From: Talpa occidentalis
Lineage: Eukaryota; Chordata; Mammalia; Eulipotyphla; Talpidae
NCBI RefSeq assembly: GCF_014898055.3
Contig: NW_023601212.1
Coordinates: forward strand, 52,936,329 to 53,000,328
Direction of reading: 5' to 3'
Length of the DNA: 64,000 nt
Positions within the stretch are counted from its first letter, which is position 1. Each line of letters opens with the position of its first letter. Of this stretch, positions 13,218 through 24,564 are shown piece after piece. Under the pieces are notes generated by a model. That model searched no databases and was not told the origin of the DNA. It worked only from the letters and a program-made list of their open reading frames with translations. The translations under genes were made by a program, and so were the position numbers.

Positions 13218-13504
13218 GTTATTTGTTTATTTATTTATTTTTTAAAGATTTATTTATTTATGCATACAAGAGCTGGGGCATAGGCCAGAGATGCGGGGGG
13301 TGAAAGGATCCACCAGAGACAGAGCGGAACAGAACAGGCAGATTGACTGAAGTATACTGCTGAGGAGAGCAGTGGGCGAGTCAGGAGAGGTCTGCTGCAC
13401 CATGTGGGTTGCTCCCTGGCTGGCTGGGGATCGAACTTGTGCTGCAGAGGCTGCAGATTGCTTCATAGCGCGGTGCTTAACCCCTGTGCCACCAGGGAAG
13501 CTCC
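13218..13504 (-). mobile_element. Full-length tRNA-derived SINE with target duplication
   Basis: In minus orientation the plus strand reads from the T-rich tail to the head at GGTGCTTAACCCCTGTGCCACCAGGG reversed. Flanking direct repeats CTCTACTCCA occur at 13208-13217 and 13505-13514. The tail region is of the GTACCCCAGCTCTTGTATGCATAAAT subtype. Confidence 0.93.
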
Positions 13505-13514
13505 CTCTACTCCA

Positions 13515-15439
13515 TTTTAGTTAGTTTAGCAGGACTGAGTTGGTTCAATGGAAAAATATAAGATTTTAGCTGTTATAGATGCTAGTAAGCCAACTTCCTG
13601 TGCAATTAATGGCAGAACTCCACATTCTTCCCTCTTCCAGCAAGATCATTTCCTTCACCAAACGCTTCCACTATTACATGGTCCCACCAAATTTTCCTGT
13701 AAATATATGATATAAATGGAGGGGAGGGAGCCCTGCTGGACTAGTTTCTGAGGGGGCAGTCAAGTCTCCAAGGGAAAGGCTCGTGGGTAAAGAGGGAGAA
13801 ATTCCACTATAAAGGGGGTGGGGGATGGAGACTGTGCGGAAGGCAAAGTCTGTCAGCTCCTGTGACAGCTGCAGGAGCTGGGTCTTGGCATGGCTGTGGA
13901 GAGGAAAATGTGCTAATTATGTTTATCTTTTAGATGTAATAGGCTTTGCTACAGACCAGAAAGCCTCTTGGTAGCATGCAGTTTTTCTCTAGCAGCATTT
14001 CTTTGTCCCTGAATTATGTTAGCACAGTAGGTCTATTAATAGTTTTGGGAATTCCTGAATCTACTCAGTCACCTACTTGTGACTATTGCTTTGAGAGGAT
14101 CATTACCCATCATTCTCCATCTAGGTTGACTGAAGAACTGGATGTGCCAGGCCTCACCTTGGGTCCTAGGTTGCATGTTAGTAGCGAGTACCCTGACCTG
14201 AAAGTTGCCCATGAGGTCAGGCCCTCATTAGACAGACACCCATATCGTCTCGCGTTTTCTGGTTTTAAGGTAGCCATGACATGCACAGGCATTTTGAGTC
14301 TAAAGGCCAGAATAATCAATCCTTTAGCTACTTAAATACAAAAACTTATTCTCTCAGGCCATAGATTTTACCAGATTTATGCAATATTAGGAATTGGAGG
14401 CAAAAGAATCCAGCTCCTCCTATCTCCCCCCCAAACAAATGTGATAGTTTTGTGATTCCTGACGGCTCTAAGTTTCTTGAAAATAGTGAAAATTTTTGCT
14501 GCTTGATAGTGGAAAACATGATGTAGACAATTTTGATATAGAATCAGACTTAGATGATTAGGTAGAATGTAAGGAGTGGGCATGTGAGGCACATTTAAGT
14601 GCAGTCCAGAGATGTACTAGATTATATACGTTGCATGGAATGACTAGAGTTAGTGGTCTTCTGCATCTATTCACTTTACCTGCAAGAAAGTACAAAAAGA
14701 CTTAAACAGAATATTTGTGTGTGCATATTAAGGAACTTATAATAATTTTAGTTTCAATTTTGTTAATTTTTCATTATGTCCTTTGAACTTAATGTCCTTC
14801 TTTTATTTCCCATGATTCTACCTTTAAAAAAAAACAATTATACTTTATGGCCAATTCATTATCATGCTAAGGTGCTTCTGGAAATACTTGGGGTAGAGAA
14901 TTAGGCTGAATATACTGGGACCTGCTGTCAGTCCTGGAGGGCAGATATTAGCATGGGAGGCATAGCTTCCCTAAACCATATAGTGAAACACCCTGTCAGC
15001 CAGAGCAGCCCAGGGAGGTCCAGCGAGGGCAGTGAGGAGATCCAGGGGAAAGAAGGTAGGATTTGAAAGCAGCTCCACGCAAGTTCTACGCTTGTGAGCC
15101 TCAGAAATGGGGCTGGCATAGGAGCACTGGTTGTTTAGCGATTTGTTCCAAAATTTGATTGTTCTTTTCTTTTTTTGCTACTAGAAGATAAACTCCAAAT
15201 ATAGAAACACTCTCCCTTCTAATTCACTTAAATTTTAACTTTCGCCCACTTCCATAGACCATGTCTATGTGGAAGGCAGTTACACTTAAAAGGAAAAATA
15301 AATAAGCACTAGACTTAAAAAACAGAAGTCCGCACACTGGTTCTGTCAGGTACAGTGGAGAAAGAAGTGATGGATCTTTCTGGTAAATTGGCATCACTGG
15401 CAGTCTCTCAGATATTCTTAGTGAACGTGTAAATTGGAA
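13515..15439. other. Gene-free sequence
   Basis: No gene or nameable repeat was seen. The longest open frame is 129 codons at 13946-14335, with no recognisable domain. Confidence 0.5.
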
Positions 15440-15880
15440 CATCCTTTTGGAGGACAATCTAGCAATTTTAATGGTTATTTCCAACACACCTATCCTTTTC
15501 ACCTAAGTTCCCTTCTGCGAATGGATGTACTTGCATAGGTGCACAAAGACAAAAAGTTCATTGCCCCATTGTTATAAGAGCAAACTATTGGTACCAATTC
15601 CCCAGATCAATTTGGCCCACCCATATATAAGGATTATACAGCTGTTAAAAGGAATGAAGGAGAACTTCATGTATCAATAGGGAAATTGGAGCTTTATGAA
15701 GTGAAAAGAGTGAAAAGAGCACATTGTAGTCTACCGTGTGTGTGTGTGTGTGTGTGTGTGTGTACACACTTACGCTATATTCATCCTAAAAAGATTTCCA
15801 AGTACTGATGTTAGTGATTTGCTCTGGACAGGGGCAGGAGAGAATTGTTTATGGTTGCTTTTCTCTCTAGTTTGGAGGTT
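15440..15880 (+). mobile_element. Old LINE-1 (L1M-type) 3' end
   Basis: The sequence follows the L1M 3' untranslated pattern: gaatgaaggagaacttcatg, then gtgaaaagagcaca, a TG repeat at 15736-15763, and GATTTGCTCTGGACAGGGGCAGG. It is diverged and carries no coding potential. Confidence 0.6.
15736..15763 (+). repeat. (TG)n microsatellite
   Basis: About 14 TG units within the old L1 tail. Confidence 0.95.
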
Positions 15881-17363
15881 TTTTTTAAAAATCATTTATT
15901 TGAAGATCTTTTCAGAAAAAGCACCTATACTTTTTAGCACACCACGCTGAGTCTATAGAAGCAAGTCAGTGAAGGACAGATGTCTGAGCCTAATACTGTT
16001 GGCCAAGTCAATCTCGCCGAGATGTTTTCATCACCTCTTACATGGTGATAATGATGTACAGCCTCAGGATTAAGTCAGGCCGCTGTGCGGACGTGCCAAA
16101 GCACACGAGGAGGGAACAAAGCAGAGGGCCAACAAATGCCTGTTGGTCTCCCTTCTGTCCCTTCCCAACCATAGGTAGAGCCATTGGCACGTTTTCCCTT
16201 ATGACTTAGGTTTCCTTTCTTAGGCCAGGAAAGTTGCTGCAGATGCCACAGTTATTTAAATCCACTGACCTTTCCTGCTGAGGCTCCAGGACACCTCTAT
16301 CTTAGGCTGTGATGACTAAGGTTACTGGTGATGGGAGGTTGCTGGGGGTGTGTTGGGAGGTGGGGCAGGGGTGGGGCCCTGCCTTCATGAGAGCCATATG
16401 ACCTACTGGCTCCCATGCTCCGTGGATTTCTCTAGATAGAGAATGCTTGCCAACCTGACTGGTAATCTCTTAGGAGGTAGAAATAGCAGGGCTCATGGCT
16501 CCAAACCCCATCCTCTCCTTGGCCTGAAGTCTTTCAGCTGTCAGGGTTTTAATTTCCTTTATTACCTGGGCTTCCTTAACCCCTCTCCTGAGCCTGGAGC
16601 TTTGTCAAGGCAGCAAGATTGGGCTGGCAGGCTTTCTAGAAATTGTGATCTAGAGAAATAGATGCAAACAGGACATTATTTCCTCAATAAGAACTGTCTG
16701 GGGGTGATGCTGTCACTGACCGGCAGGGTTCCTTCGAAGCCAAGTGACCCCACTGAGGGAAGTCATGTGATTTAACCCCCACTGCAATCTCTGTCAGCAT
16801 TACACGTACCCTTCCCATACCAACTTAAATCCTAAACATTTTGCAATGTAAAATCCGGTGTGCTTGTTAGCCCCAGAGAGTAAACCATTCATGTACTCTA
16901 CCACAAACTGCTAGAACTCTTTTTGGAGGTAAGTTAAACTTGTTCATGGTTGAAGGGCTGACGTGGCTTCCACAAAGCTTTACATAAATAGTGTCAGGGT
17001 CTAAGAAACAACTCACACAGAATGTCATGTCATCCTCATAGCCTTTATTTATGGAAAGTCTTTCAACATGTTAATTTTATGGATCAACCAGTGTGGGCCA
17101 CAGTGCCTACTATTCTGGATGTTTCTGTGAAGATATTTTTGAATAAGATTGATACTGAAATTGATGGACTTTGAACAAAGCAGTTTACTTTGAATAATGC
17201 CGTGAGCCCCATCCAATTTGTTGGAGGCCTTCATGGAATAAAGACTGACTTCCCCCAAGCAAGTGAAAATTGCAGATCTTCCTTGAATCTCCAGTCCCCT
17301 AACCTACCCATCATATTCTGGACCTTCCAAGAATCTGCAATGAGTGAGTCAACACCTTAAAAG
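15881..17363. other. Gene-free sequence
   Basis: Nothing was recognised on either strand. Confidence 0.45.
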
Positions 17364-17421
<58 letters not shown>

Positions 17422-17436
17422 GTCTCTCTATCTATC
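17364..17436 (+). repeat. (TATC)n microsatellite
   Basis: Long uninterrupted CTAT/TATC tetranucleotide run with a short imperfect end (TGTCTCTC). Likely polymorphic in length. Confidence 0.95.
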
Positions 17437-17984
17437 ATCTCCCTCCCTACCTATCTATATTTATAGTTTTGTCATCCAAAACTTAATTACATAGCTTTAA
17501 TCAACATCTTACCACAATCACAGTCAAAACAAAGAAAATCTTGCTAGGGAAAAACTGGAAAATATTGTTAAATATTAAAATAAAATAGTTTATTTTATAA
17601 TTGATTTTTCTATATTTTCTCAATAATTAATTTTGAGAAGGTATTGCTTGATAATGAAACCACTTAAAATCTATTTCTTAATAGTGAGATTTATGTTATA
17701 ACAAAAACTACTTTTTAAATCAAAATAGATTTCAAAGTAAAACAAAACAACAACAGTGTGTTTCTAGTGACTACAGTTTCAAATCAAATGGCCCAGGTCT
17801 CCCTTTCAATCAGATACTGTAAGACCCTCTCTTGAGGAGTCCTGCTTTTGCTCGGGTACCCCTGAGAGCTGGGGGTGCATGTCTCCCAGATCGGCTGTGA
17901 ACAGCAGTCTGTGGGCTGGCTTCCCACCAAGCTTGAGCTAGGTGCCCTTACTCACAGCTAGTTTTCATCTGATTTCCACATCTC

Positions 17985-18160
17985 GCCTATGTGAGAGGTG
18001 AAGTGGACTCTTCTCCCTTGACAAATGAAGAAACCGAGACTCCAAGAAGTCATGCGATTTGCTTAAACCCACACAACTGGATACACTGTAGAGCCTACAT
18101 TTGAACTCATTCTCCTAACTTCAGTCTCAGCGCTCTTACCTTTATACCCTGGCTGTCTTT
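17985..18160 (-). mobile_element. MIR (ancient tRNA-derived SINE)
   Basis: The plus strand shows the complement of the MIR core: ACAAATGAAGAAACCGAGACT, then AGAAGTCATGCGATTTGC, ACACAACTGG and CATTTGAACTCA. Confidence 0.75.
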
Positions 18161-18689
18161 CCCAGGCTCCCAGAAGATGTGGAGGAGGGCAACACCCAGA
18201 GTCTGGTTCATTCCAGACCAACATGTACAGGGGTGGGGGGTGTGATGTGAAAAAACACACATGATCAAAATTTTGCAAACTATTTCCTCAAAATATCATC
18301 CTCAATTCTCCAAGTCTTCATGCATCCCACATTCCTGCTCCAGACTAAGAGAAAGGAAGCTGAGGCCATTTCACCCCTTGGATTCAGCAAGGCTCATGCT
18401 CAGCCTCATCCTGGCGTCCATGGTCATGGCCAGGAGGCAATGCCTGTCTTCCCTTTATTCTCCCTCTGTTGTTCTTTTCACATCAAAGAAAAGCAGGCCT
18501 CTCCTGCCTCCATCAGAGTGTGAGAGCAAGGTGTCAGAGTCTCTGTTGACAAGAAAGGAGGTAGCAGTGAGGATGGTGGGGAAGCTGGGGTTGGTGAGTG
18601 GTAGTGGTAGCTCAGGACAGTGGAGAAAAAGCTGATGAGGAAAGAAAAATGAATAAAAAGTGGTTAAGAAATGCATAGGTTTCCTTGAG

Positions 18690-18860
18690 TCAGATTATAT
18701 GTGTTCAAATTCCAGCTCTGCCGCTTGCTGGTGAGTTACTCAGGTGAGTTTTTTTTTAATCTATCAGAGTATCTACCATGTAGGGTTAGTGTAAAAATTA
18801 AATAAGTTAATGCATGTAAAGTGTAAAGTACCAGTTATATAGGTTCTGTGTTTGTTGTTA
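18690..18860 (+). mobile_element. MIR (ancient tRNA-derived SINE)
   Basis: The order matches MIR: TTCAAATTCCAGCTCTGCC, then GTGAGTTACTCAGG, TAGGGTTAGTGTAAAAATTA and AATAAGTTAATGCATGTAAAG. Confidence 0.8.
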
Positions 18861-19043
18861 TAACCCCCAAGCTAGTTATGTGACAATTTGCTTTCCTAAA
18901 ATATTTGGTTTTCTCATTTATAAAATAAAAGAATTGGATCAGGTGATCCAAATTCCTTTCTCACTCTCAAATTCAAGGCTCTGGCCTCTTTGTGACCATA
19001 AGGAAATTCTCTCCAGTTTCCAGAAACTACTCTATGAGGTGTT

Positions 19044-19325
19044 TATTTATTTATTTATTTATTTTAAAGGTTTATTTTTTATTTATACAAGAGCCTGGGT
19101 ACAGTCCAGATGCGCAGGAGGGTGAGAGGATTCACCAGAGACTGAGCGGGGAACAGAACAGGCAGACTGACGAAATACACTGCTGAGGAGAGCAGTGGGC
19201 TAGACAGGAGAGGTCTGCTCGCCATTTGGGTTGTTCCGAGGCCAGTGGGGATCGAACAGCCACTACAGAGGCTGCAGACAGCTTCACAGTGCGGTGCTCA
19301 ACCGCCTGCGCCACCAGGGACGCCC
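19044..19325 (-). mobile_element. Full-length tRNA-derived SINE with target duplication
   Basis: T-rich tail at 19044, head complement CTCAACCGCCTGCGCCACC near 19300. The flanking direct repeat CTATGAGGTGTTTAT / CTATGTGGTGTTATT starts at 19032 and 19326. The B box complement is partly degraded. It is one arm of an inverted SINE pair with 19353-19486. Confidence 0.92.
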
Positions 19326-19352
19326 CTATGTGGTGTTATTTAAATGATTAAA

Positions 19353-19486
19353 GCTCCCCTCAGCAGTGTATTTCAGTCAGTCTGGCTGTTCTGCTCCCTG
19401 CTCTGTCTCTGGTGAATCCTCTCACCCTCCCGCCTCTGACCTGTACCCCAGATCTTGTATAAAAATACATAGATCTTTTAAAAAAG
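19353..19486 (+). mobile_element. 5'-truncated SINE fragment
   Basis: It begins inside the body at GCTCCCCTCAGCAGTG and runs to the tail (TGTACCCCAGATCTTGTATA then A-rich). The tRNA-like head is missing. It lies 27 bp from the oppositely oriented SINE at 19044-19325. Confidence 0.88.
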
Positions 19487-19995
19487 AATGATCAAAGTAC
19501 CATTGTCACTCAGCATCTACCATTGTAACTATGACTTTGGTTCTTATGAATGTTTTGATTTTTTAAGATTGCCTAACTGAAGTTCATAGTCTCCGGGAGA
19601 TCATTAAAGCAAAAAAGACAGAAGAACCCTAACAGCAAAAAAATAAATAAAAACGGAGGGAGGAGGAGAAGGGACAAAAGCTATCTTGGGAGGTAGGGTG
19701 TCGAGGGGGCATGGCTGCAGCCTGCCACAATTTAAAATTTCCACTCATTTTGCTCCTTCAGTCTCACTGGCTACTTCTTTAGACTAGACCAGCCCTACCA
19801 TAAACTACTACCATATTTGTGCCTTCCTTTCCCTGGCAGTCTTCAGGAAGGGTGCTCCACCCCAGCTACCCACACTGCCCACCCACTTGGCCATACCCCA
19901 TACTCCCTGCCCGCAGAGTTCAGGTACCTCCTTCTCAAAATGTCCCTCCCCTTTAGAGTCAGTGACTAACACTCCTCTCTGTTCTGCTCTTCGGT
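19487..19995. other. Gene-free sequence
   Basis: Nothing was recognised. Confidence 0.45.
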
Positions 19996-20011
19996 CACCT
20001 TTTGACTTTTA

Positions 20012-20234
20012 TTTATTTATTTATTTTCTTTATTTATTTATTTTTTTTTTAATAGAGGCATGCTTTATTTGTTTGCTGGTTTCTTTGTTTGTTTTGTTTA
20101 TACATGCACTGGGTATAGTCAGAAGCGCGGGAGGGCGAGAGAATTCACCAGAGCCAGAGCGGGGAGCAGAGCAGGCAGAAGGACCGAAGTACACTGCTGA
20201 GGGGAGCAGCGGGCGGCAGGAGAGGTCTGCGCGC
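20012..20234 (-). mobile_element. 5'-truncated SINE with extended-tail subtype
   Basis: Direct repeats CACCTTTTGACTTTTA at 19996-20011 and 20235-20250 flank it. The element stops at GAGGTCTGCGCGC, so the tRNA-like head was lost at insertion. Its 3' side, read on the plus strand, has TTTAATAGAGGCATGCTTTA before the usual GTTTATACATGCACTG. The same unusual tail occurs in the SINE at 33067-33391. Confidence 0.92.
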
Positions 20235-20250
20235 CACCTTTTGACTTTTA

Positions 20251-20865
20251 AATGTCCTTCACTCTAATCTTTCTGACCTTTGGCTTGGGCTTGGCCCTTC
20301 ACCCCTTACAGCCCCTCCCCCCACCAGCAAATTTCCCTTTCCCTTGATTGCTTTTGAAACAAATGTTCAGGGAGCTGCCCAGTCATGTTCAAGCAAACAG
20401 CTGTCTAAGCACCAGCCCTCCCAGCAGGCCCACTTGCTGCTGCTATAAGTGGAGTGGGATCTATAGCCCCTACATGGAGTCAAGTTGCAGACACTCAGCT
20501 CTCTAGCTATCTTCTGCCCTGTTTTGCTGTAAGGGATCTGACTGTGGTGGCTCTCTGGCTCTCCTCCATGTTTCCCTGTGTTTTTGGAGGGCCCTGTGCT
20601 GGCTGATAGTGGGTGTGGCTGGTGCAAACTCTGGGCCTGCTCTCCCAGCAGCAATTCCTACACATTTTCACAGCCAAGTTAGCCTTTCAGGCATCTCTGT
20701 TCTTTCCCAGGGAGGAGAAGACTCTCCCTTGCGTTTGTTAGACTCATTTGTCATCATGGAACCTGACTGGGCTTCACCCAAAAGAGATTAATTTTTCTCA
20801 CACAACAAATAGAAAGTAGCTGCCAGGGCTATGCAGCTGTGCCAGGATATAATGAATAGACCAGA
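20251..20865. other. Gene-free sequence
   Basis: Nothing was recognised. The block is moderately GC-rich, without repeats I can name. Confidence 0.45.
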
Positions 20866-20942
20866 TTTTTTGTTTTTTTAAAGATTTATTTATTTATGCA
20901 CACAAGAACTGGGGTACAGGCCAGAGTTGTAGGGGGTGAAAG

Positions 20943-21535
20943 TGTTATAGGACAGGGAGAGGGGCAGCCCAAACCCCGCAAACCTGCCTATTCTAAATGG
21001 GTTCTGCCATCTGCCGCATCAACACAAAACATATGAGACTTTAATGAAAAGGAACTTTAATAAAACTAGGAAACAATACAGGAAAGGCAAAGAGTCTAGT
21101 TTCTAAATGAAGCACCCAAAGTTACCCGTCCCCTCGTGGGTAAAAGTCCATCCAAATGGGATTGGTCCAGAACAAGGCCCCAAAGCCTGCCACAAGTCTA
21201 AAGCATCTTCCAGTGGGGACCCACAGCAAAGGGTCACAAACAACTGGACAAGCCCGGAAGGAAAAGAGCAAAATCAACATCAAGATAAAAGCTGCCACTG
21301 TCACCTCCCCACGGGTCTCACCCACATCTGTGTCACCCAGTCCACGACCAAAAGACAAGCGCAGTTTCTTCACGTGTCTCTAGGCTCCATGTGCCTCCTC
21401 CAGGTCTCCTTGCTCCATCCTGCTTCTTTTCTCAGTCTCTTCTCCAGCTTCTCCTCTTCCTGCTCAGCTCCACCCTCCCTTGGGTGGGGCAGGGAACCTG
21501 GAACCTCCCCCTTTCCTGGGGACCACCCTGTTACA
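20943..21535 (-). mobile_element. Family-A 3' LTR
   Basis: On the plus strand it begins TGTTATAGGACAGGG and ends CCACCCTGTTACA. Ends form the usual TG...CA with inverted TGTTA/TAACA. The minus strand carries two ATTAAA hexamers that could serve for polyadenylation. It is identical in length to its partner at 24565-25157. Confidence 0.95.
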
Positions 21536-21547
21536 ATCCCCCCTTTT
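21536..21547 (-). promoter_or_regulatory. Polypurine tract of the family-A provirus
   Basis: On the minus strand AAAAGGGGGGAT sits directly upstream of the 3' LTR start TGTAACA. This is the expected place and composition for the plus-strand primer. Confidence 0.88.
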
Positions 21548-21928
21548 AATTTTTATTCCACCATATCTATGGTGGCACAATCTCAGGGTGTAGTCTTAGG
21601 AGACAGTCTTTTTTAGGGTTACAATGTGTGTAAGAGAAGCAACAATTAGTCAGCAGCATTGTCTATGAATGTCCAGTATGACAGTTTTCCATTCTGAAAA
21701 ATAGTCCATTATACTAGCCAAAAGAAAAAAAAATTGGAGCGTTAGCTAAAACAAGACAGCAAATATATCAAAATCACAGGGAAAAAATGTTAAAATGGTT
21801 CAACTTATGCAAAAACGAATTTTCTCAACCTTGATCCCAAACTTTAACAGCATAGCAAAAGTTTGCAAATTAAATTTATTTTTAAACCATTTTTCCTATT
21901 TTTGCATAAAATCACAGGGCAGAAATAA

Positions 21929-22315
21929 CTAACAGCAATTTTTAGCTGGCTTTGTTGAAATACTCCATATAGGATCAGAGCGAACCATTGGCATCCAGTC
22001 GACGTAGGCTTCAGGTACAAAGTTAGTCTCATCAGACTCCACCTGGGCTTTCCTCTTCTTGAGGGTACCAGGGACTTTTCGTTGGCCGGGTTGTCCAGTC
22101 CTGCCAATGGAGGCAAGCTTCCTCACCTTCTTTGGAGGTCTCTGGAACCCTACAAACAAGGCAAACAGGTTCTCCTCTTCTTGGTTCAGCTCTTTTTCAA
22201 CTTTTTGGAAGAACTCCACACAAAGCCACACAATCAAACTCGCGTCCAATTTTTTTGTTAAAACAGACAAAATCCCTATGGAAGTTATGCAAAAACAGAC
22301 TAAGATAAGTAGCAA
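21929..22315 (-). other. Open frame of unknown function in provirus interior (128 aa)
   Basis: This is the longest minus-strand (sense) open frame inside the family-A element, ending 393 bp before the 3' LTR where envelope or accessory genes usually lie. The N-terminal third is hydrophobic (LLILVCFCIT). The middle is acidic (EKELNQEEEN). After it come basic patches (PPKKVRK, LKKRK) of nuclear-signal type. I do not recognise the protein. It may be a decayed fragment, a chance frame or an accessory reading frame; there is no evidence that it is translated. Confidence 0.2.
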
Positions 22316-22424
22316 AAATTACTACCACTATTTGTATGCTGTGTTGGTATCAAGGGGAGAGAAAATGTGACAAGTTAGTTTTGCTGGAAAAAAAATTACA
22401 ACCTTTCTGCAGATCCTGGTTACT

Positions 22425-22450
22425 CAAAACAAAACAAAACAAAACAAAAA
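22425..22450 (+). repeat. (AAAAC)n microsatellite
   Basis: Five AAAAC-type units inside the provirus. Confidence 0.85.
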
Positions 22451-23475
22451 CTTCGTGGATTCAGGACAGAATGCATAAAAAAATTTCCAGTATGTCAAAG
22501 AAACCTTAGTAAATGTCAGGTGTATTTTCAGGTCTATTCAGTCCTTTGTAGGAAAGTTTTTTTCTCTCAACAGTTCCATCAATAGGAATCTGTTGAGACC
22601 TTTTCTCCCTATATTTCCGGAAACAATTTCTGTAGGTGTGAAACAATTGAATTATACAATATTACAAGGTGACAATCACCATTGACAATTTACATACATA
22701 CCAGATACTACTGTTAACATTTTGTACATACCAAAGTTTTACCATTTTCCCAAGTGACAATGCTTCCCTTCCAGTTTTACTTCATTAGGTAAAAGCCAAA
22801 TAGAACAAATTCATGTAATGTCTTCCCAGGAGGAAAAGGAGAAACTTCGTGGAGTGTCTCAGGAGCTCTACTGAGGTTCCACAAAATTTCCTTGTATCAG
22901 TCAAATGACAGGCTATCAAATTTGTATTTGAATTTAGATTTTTGGGAAGATTTGCCATAAATATCAGAAAATTAACAGAAACAACAATATTTAATTTCTG
23001 TGAAGGCACCGGCTTAGTTCAGTAGCACAATGTTGACAATCAAACCATAACTTTGTTTTTCTCATAACTGGAGACTTTTTTTTTTTTTTTTTCAACGTCT
23101 ATGGGCACCATGTATACCAATTTGTCGATCACTGGAGGTCAGGACAGTTAGACACAAGGACATACAGACATACAACGTATAGACAAAGACAGTTTTTTTT
23201 TTAGTTATGCCACGTAGAATATGTTATGTAACTGCAGTTTTACTCCATAGGCTCAGAAAAAAAAATATCAAAGTCCAAAAAAAATGTGGAGTGTTGCTGG
23301 CAGAAAAATTTCCAGTTGTCATCCTGCAAACCTAAGACTTTGGAAATAGGAAGGAAAAGTTTTATTAATCACAGGAGTTACATGACCTTGTTTATCACCT
23401 TAGGGTTTTCAGTGTTGAAGACTTTTTGTTAGAAGTCAATCCTGGGGTATTATGTACAGCAACTGAAAGAATAAA

Positions 23476-23626
23476 AGTTAACTTTCAAGCAAAAGGAGTC
23501 ATCTCTTGTTAGCCACCAAGCAGGCACTCCTTGGGTTTCCTGGAATAGAACCCGAAAAAGCAAAATCAAAATATCAGTAATTAACTTTCAATTAAAAGGA
23601 GTCATCTCCTTACTTCTGTTAGCCAC
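23476..23626 (-). repeat. Internal imperfect direct repeat in provirus
   Basis: A block at 23476-23517 (AGTTAACTTTC, AAAAGGAGTCATCTC, TTGTTAGCCACC) recurs about 104 bp later at 23578-23626. The second copy has a 7-base insertion (CTTACTT). The copies lie in non-coding provirus interior. Confidence 0.75.
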
Positions 23627-24539
23627 TCTGGGACAGAAGCTGAAAGAGCAGATTAAACATCTAAGCACAGATTACACCTCCCCCACACTAGGGAGGGACA
23701 ACAACAACACAGGTATGAAAACCTGGTATAGTTACATGATGCACCCTAAAGAGTGCTTTCCATAACAGACCTTCCTCAGTAGGAAGCATAAACTTAGAAT
23801 CTTGTCTTACACCAGCAATTGAACAAATTCAGGATTCAAAATGGCAAACATGCCCAAAACAAATTGTGTAGACAAAATTCACAGCAGCAAATCCTTTCAG
23901 ACTCAGACAAAATCTTGTTAATTTTTCTGATCCAGACTTTGCAAAAATTCAAGTTATCTCCAAGAATCCATCAAGGATACCAGCGATTACCAGTTACTGC
24001 TTAAGGCTACTCTTTCCTTAACACCCAGGCATACATTTGCTAATTTAAACACCACTGCTCCACAATTGGCTTGCAAAATCCATCAGGCAGAGAGCAGGAA
24101 GTAGCCAAAGACAAAGCAACATACCACTGAAGAACCATTATTGCCTTTAGAAATGCTAATGAGACAGTAGAGATTACAAAAAGAAAGAAAAAAAAGTTCC
24201 AAAGTCCTAGCAACAAGAAACTCTGAATTTTACAAGAGCCAGCCAAGTGGCCTCAGACGCCATCTTTGATCTGGCCACATAGTCCAATGTACTGCCTAAT
24301 CTTTTGAGTAAAACTGGCACAGAACAATTTCCACAAAATCAAATGTCTTAGAAAGTCACTACAAACAAATTACATACAGACACACAGATCTTCACAAAGC
24401 CCAAGCCACTTTTTGAACAGCAAATCGACATGAAACAAACACACCGGAGAAACCAAAAATCACATTTGCGCTTATGGTAGCCAGCGCCACAGGGAAGCCC
24501 AATTTCCCCATGGGGCTGACTAACCACGGATGGCTCTGT

Positions 24540-24560
24540 CCTAAATCACGTTGGACGCCA
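24540..24560 (-). promoter_or_regulatory. Primer-binding site, lysine-tRNA-like
   Basis: Reading the minus strand, the 5' LTR ends ATAACA at 24565, then a 4-base spacer GATT, then TGGCGTCCAACGTGATTTAG. The first 15 bases match the complement of the 3' end of tRNA-Lys (CTT type: TGGCGCCCAACGTGG) at 13 positions. Beyond that the match is lost. tRNA-Asn matches the first 8 bases but fits less well afterwards. Confidence 0.75.
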
Positions 24561-24564
24561 AATC

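Noticed and set aside
17364..17436. Possible CRISPR-like array
   Set aside because: Simple tetranucleotide repeat with no spacers; the genome is mammalian.
21107..21616. 169-codon antisense and 83-codon sense frames within the family-A LTRs (also at 9651-9930 and 24729-25220)
   Set aside because: The sense frame, with a hydrophobic segment, recalls LTR-encoded proteins, but small indels shift the frame between the solo LTR and the provirus LTRs, so no common protein is kept.
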